Below are positions 62,616-64,000 of a stretch of DNA of 64,000 nucleotides, in pieces. The position numbers and the translations under genes are program-made. Source of the DNA: Spinactinospora alkalitolerans (GTDB lineage Bacteria; Actinomycetota; Actinomycetes; Streptosporangiales; Streptosporangiaceae); the NCBI RefSeq assembly GCF_013408795.1, contig NZ_JACCCC010000001.1, forward strand, positions 3,038,001 through 3,102,000, in the 5' to 3' direction. Under the pieces are notes generated by a model that saw only the letters and a program-made list of their open reading frames with translations, searched no databases and was not told the DNA's origin. The first letter of the stretch is position 1; every line of letters begins with the position of its first letter.

Positions 62616-62646
62616 GGGGGCCGCCCGGACGAACCGGACGGCCCCC
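62616..62646 (-). terminator. Terminator of cspA
   Basis: GGGGGCCG-x-CCCGG-type hairpin 62616-62646 with a 5-base loop, 20 bp after the cspA stop on the minus strand. The T-run after it is weak (CCCTTTCTCC). Confidence 0.6.
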
Positions 62647-62665
62647 GCGGTGCTCGGCAACGCGC

Positions 62666-62869
62666 TTAGAGCGCGCGGACGTTCTCGGCCTGCGGCCCCT
62701 TGGGGCCCTGCGTGACGTCGAACTCGACGCGCTGGTCCTCTTCGAGGTTACGGAAGCCGGACCCGGCGATGTTGCTGTAGTGCACGAAAACGTCGGGGCC
62801 ACCGGCGTCCTGGCTGATGAAGCCGAAGCCCTTTTCGCCGTTGAACCACTTGACGGTTCCCTGCGTCAT
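62666..62869 (-). CDS. cspA: Cold-shock protein CspA family
   Basis: 67 residues: [20 protein letters not shown] (RNP1 KGFGFI), DVFVHYSNI (RNP2) and [19 protein letters not shown]. Single-stranded RNA/DNA-binding beta barrel, an RNA chaperone. A long leader with a hairpin and T-run precedes it, suggesting regulation at the RNA level as in other csp genes. Confidence 0.96.
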   Translation of the reverse strand: MTQGTVKWFNGEKGFGFISQDAGGPDVFVHYSNIAGSGFRNLEEDQRVEFDVTQGPKGPQAENVRAL

Positions 62870-62941
62870 GCGATCTCCCAGTTCTGAGATCAGTTCCAGA
62901 ACCGCACCCTGCGGTATCTGCGGGTGCTGCGAACCTTCCTC

Positions 62942-62979
62942 AAAAGAAAAACGCCCGCTGGTCAAAAACTCCGCGGGCG
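62942..62979 (-). terminator. Terminator-like hairpin inside the cspA leader
   Basis: CGCCCGC (minus strand, 62979-62973) pairs with GCGGGCG (62958-62952) over a 14-base loop and is followed by TTTTTCTTTT. It sits between the probable promoter near 63050 and the cspA start 70 bp downstream, so it would end cspA transcripts early unless overridden. Confidence 0.65.
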
Positions 62980-63023
62980 ATCACATGCGATCAGGCGAAA
63001 TCAACGACTGCAACCCACCTGTT

Positions 63024-63054
63024 AAATTAGCACACTTTCATCTTCACAGGTCAA
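63024..63054 (-). promoter_or_regulatory. Probable cspA promoter
   Basis: Minus strand TTGACC (63054-63049), spacer 19, TAATTT (63029-63024). This predicts a leader of about 145 nt. A second TTGACC lies 22 bp upstream in a repeat (63071-63076). Confidence 0.5.
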
Positions 63055-63080
63055 GTCTCTCGCCTTCACCGGTCAAGTCT
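63043..63080. repeat. Two 16-bp direct repeats, 22 bp apart
   Basis: TTCACAGGTCAAGTCT (63043-63058) and TTCACCGGTCAAGTCT (63065-63080) differ at one base and are spaced 22 bp, two DNA turns. They overlap the cspA promoter -35 region and may bind a regulator. Confidence 0.6.
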
Positions 63081-63236
63081 TCCACCAGAAGTCTCGCCTC
63101 CCCGCCGGGCCCGCGGCCCGCTCCCCTCCCCGCCCTCCGAGCGGCGGCTGCTGGGACAATGGTGGCGGCGCGCCGCCCGCCGCCATGGGACGCGCGCCGC
63201 ACGATCCGATCATGACCGCACGCAGGGGGTTGCCGC

Positions 63237-64000
63237 ATGTCCACCGCGCCCGAGGACGACCCGCGCCAGGACGCGCCGCGCGTCGGTGCGCCCAAACGCT
63301 CCTCCGTCGGACTGCCCGCCGTCACCAACGGCCTGCGCTTCGTCAACGCCCAGGCCGGCCCGAAACGCGGCCTGCTGACGCTGCTCAACGTCAACCAGAA
63401 GAAGGGCTTCGACTGCCCCGGCTGCGCCTGGCCCGAACCCGACCACCGGCACCCGGCGGAGTTCTGCGAGAACGGTGCCAAGGCCGTCGCCGAGGAGGCC
63501 ACCCGCCGTGCGGTGACCCCGGAGTTCTTCGCCCGCCACCCCGTCGCCGACCTCGCGCGGCGCTCCGGGTACTGGCTGGGGCAGCAGGGCCGCATCACCC
63601 GGCCGATGTACCTGGCCGAGGGCGCGACCCACTACGCGCCGATCGACTGGGACGAGGCCCTCGGGCTCGTCGCCGAGGAGCTCACCGGCCTGGACTCCCC
63701 CGACGAGGCCGTCTTCTACACCTCCGGACGCACCGGCAACGAGGCGGCCTTCCTCTACCAGCTCCTGGCCCGCCGGTTCGGCACCAACAACCTGCCGGAC
63801 TGCTCCAACATGTGCCACGAGTCCTCGGGGTCGGCGCTGACCGAGACGCTGGGCGTGGGCAAGGGCAGCGTGCTGCTGGACGACATCCACCAGGCCGACC
63901 TCATCATCGTCGCCGGCCAGAATCCCGGCACCAACCACCCGCGCATGCTCACCGCGCTGGAGAAGGCCAAGCGCTCCGGGGCGCGCATCATCACCGTCAA
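63237..64000 (+). CDS. FdhF/YdeP-type molybdopterin oxidoreductase (incomplete)
   Basis: The first 254 codons lie in the window. ATG 63237; LLNVNQKKGFDCPGCAWPEP and FCENGAKAVAEE hold the N-terminal Cys set, then YWLGQQGRITRPMYLAEGAT, FYTSGRTGNEAAFLYQLLAR and CSNMCHESSGSAL, the molybdopterin-binding domain. YdeP/FdhF-like proteins belong to the formate dehydrogenase alpha family, with unknown substrate in most cases. Confidence 0.9.
   Translation, partial: MSTAPEDDPRQDAPRVGAPKRSSVGLPAVTNGLRFVNAQAGPKRGLLTLLNVNQKKGFDCPGCAWPEPDHRHPAEFCENGAKAVAEEATRRAVTPEFFARHPVADLARRSGYWLGQQGRITRPMYLAEGATHYAPIDWDEALGLVAEELTGLDSPDEAVFYTSGRTGNEAAFLYQLLARRFGTNNLPDCSNMCHESSGSALTETLGVGKGSVLLDDIHQADLIIVAGQNPGTNHPRMLTALEKAKRSGARIITV

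Larger units (their letters stand above)
62870..63236. other. cspA leader and divergent promoter region
   Basis: Non-coding 367 bp between cspA (minus) and the FdhF-like gene (plus). It is much less GC-rich than its surroundings from 62930 to 63060 and holds a terminator-like hairpin, a cspA promoter and a repeat described in separate entries. The part nearest the FdhF-like gene (63090-63236) is GC-rich with no recognised element. Confidence 0.6.

Noticed and set aside
1-64000. CRISPR arrays, tRNA or rRNA genes
   Set aside because: No regularly spaced repeats and no cloverleaf or rRNA-like sequence were seen on either strand.

Overview
The window is high-GC actinomycete chromosome: GTG and TTG starts, ATGA/GTGA overlaps and families such as DUF5685, HipA-like/DUF3037, DUF574 methyltransferase and ECF42 sigma. 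The mix would suit a Nocardiopsis/Streptomonospora-like genus, but that is an inference from gene content; no rRNA or other phylogenetic marker is present.

Layout. 1-12.5 kb: accessory metabolism and resistance-type genes (MOSC edge fragment, phosphotransferase, RibD-like reductase, serine-recombinase remnant, guanidine-hydrolase-like ureohydrolase, truncated ChaA antiporter, VOC protein, and a MerR/Baeyer-Villiger monooxygenase/alpha-beta hydrolase operon ending in a deleted SDR), then a zinc-type dehydrogenase, YrhK protein and peptide deformylase. 12.6-20.9 kb: aldo/keto reductase, SUKH protein, TetR with twin operators, ECF42 sigma factor with a frameshifted DGPF partner, XRE regulator, and a GlxA regulator divergent from a quinone reductase.

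20,998-33,517: a complete 12.52-kb Tn3-family element with perfect 38-bp terminal inverted repeats (identity continues to 61 bp) and the 5-bp target duplication AGGCC on both sides. Its left-end transposase is decayed (two internal deletions and a frameshift) while the right-end serine resolvase is intact. The cargo is a phenylpropanoid/hydroxycinnamate-type side-chain degradation cluster: acyl-CoA dehydrogenase, CoA ligase, MHS-type transporter, MarR regulator, SDR, amidohydrolase of the 4-hydroxyphenyl-beta-ketoacyl-CoA hydrolase type, and a remnant of what looks like the MaoC hydratase. Two metallo-beta-lactamase-fold hydrolases, one with a Tat signal, are added. This resembles the phd (Corynebacterium) and cou (Rhodococcus) clusters, here enclosed in a transposon, and is the most notable system in the window.

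33.5-47.7 kb: CtaG-like/DUF2243 membrane pair, a GntR module, SDR, a two-component system, a START-domain gene with an in-frame 75-bp duplication of its 5' end, an acyl-CoA-ligase homologue that has lost its catalytic motifs, two paralogous Bcr/CflA exporters, a MetE-like protein, and a MarR gene next to an MFS stump. 47.7-64 kb: methyltransferase, HipA-like kinase with DUF3037, DUF5685 protein with a cysteine-rich tail, Erm 23S rRNA methyltransferase with an attenuator-like leader, ion channel, SNF2 helicase with SWIM partner, DUF574 methyltransferase, TetR, kinase, cspA with a terminator-like hairpin in its leader, and the start of an FdhF/YdeP-type oxidoreductase.

Truncated genes occur throughout (serine recombinase, ChaA, SDR, MFS, two MerR genes, alpha/beta hydrolase), so the segment has a history of recombination and deletion. 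No tRNA, rRNA or CRISPR array was seen.
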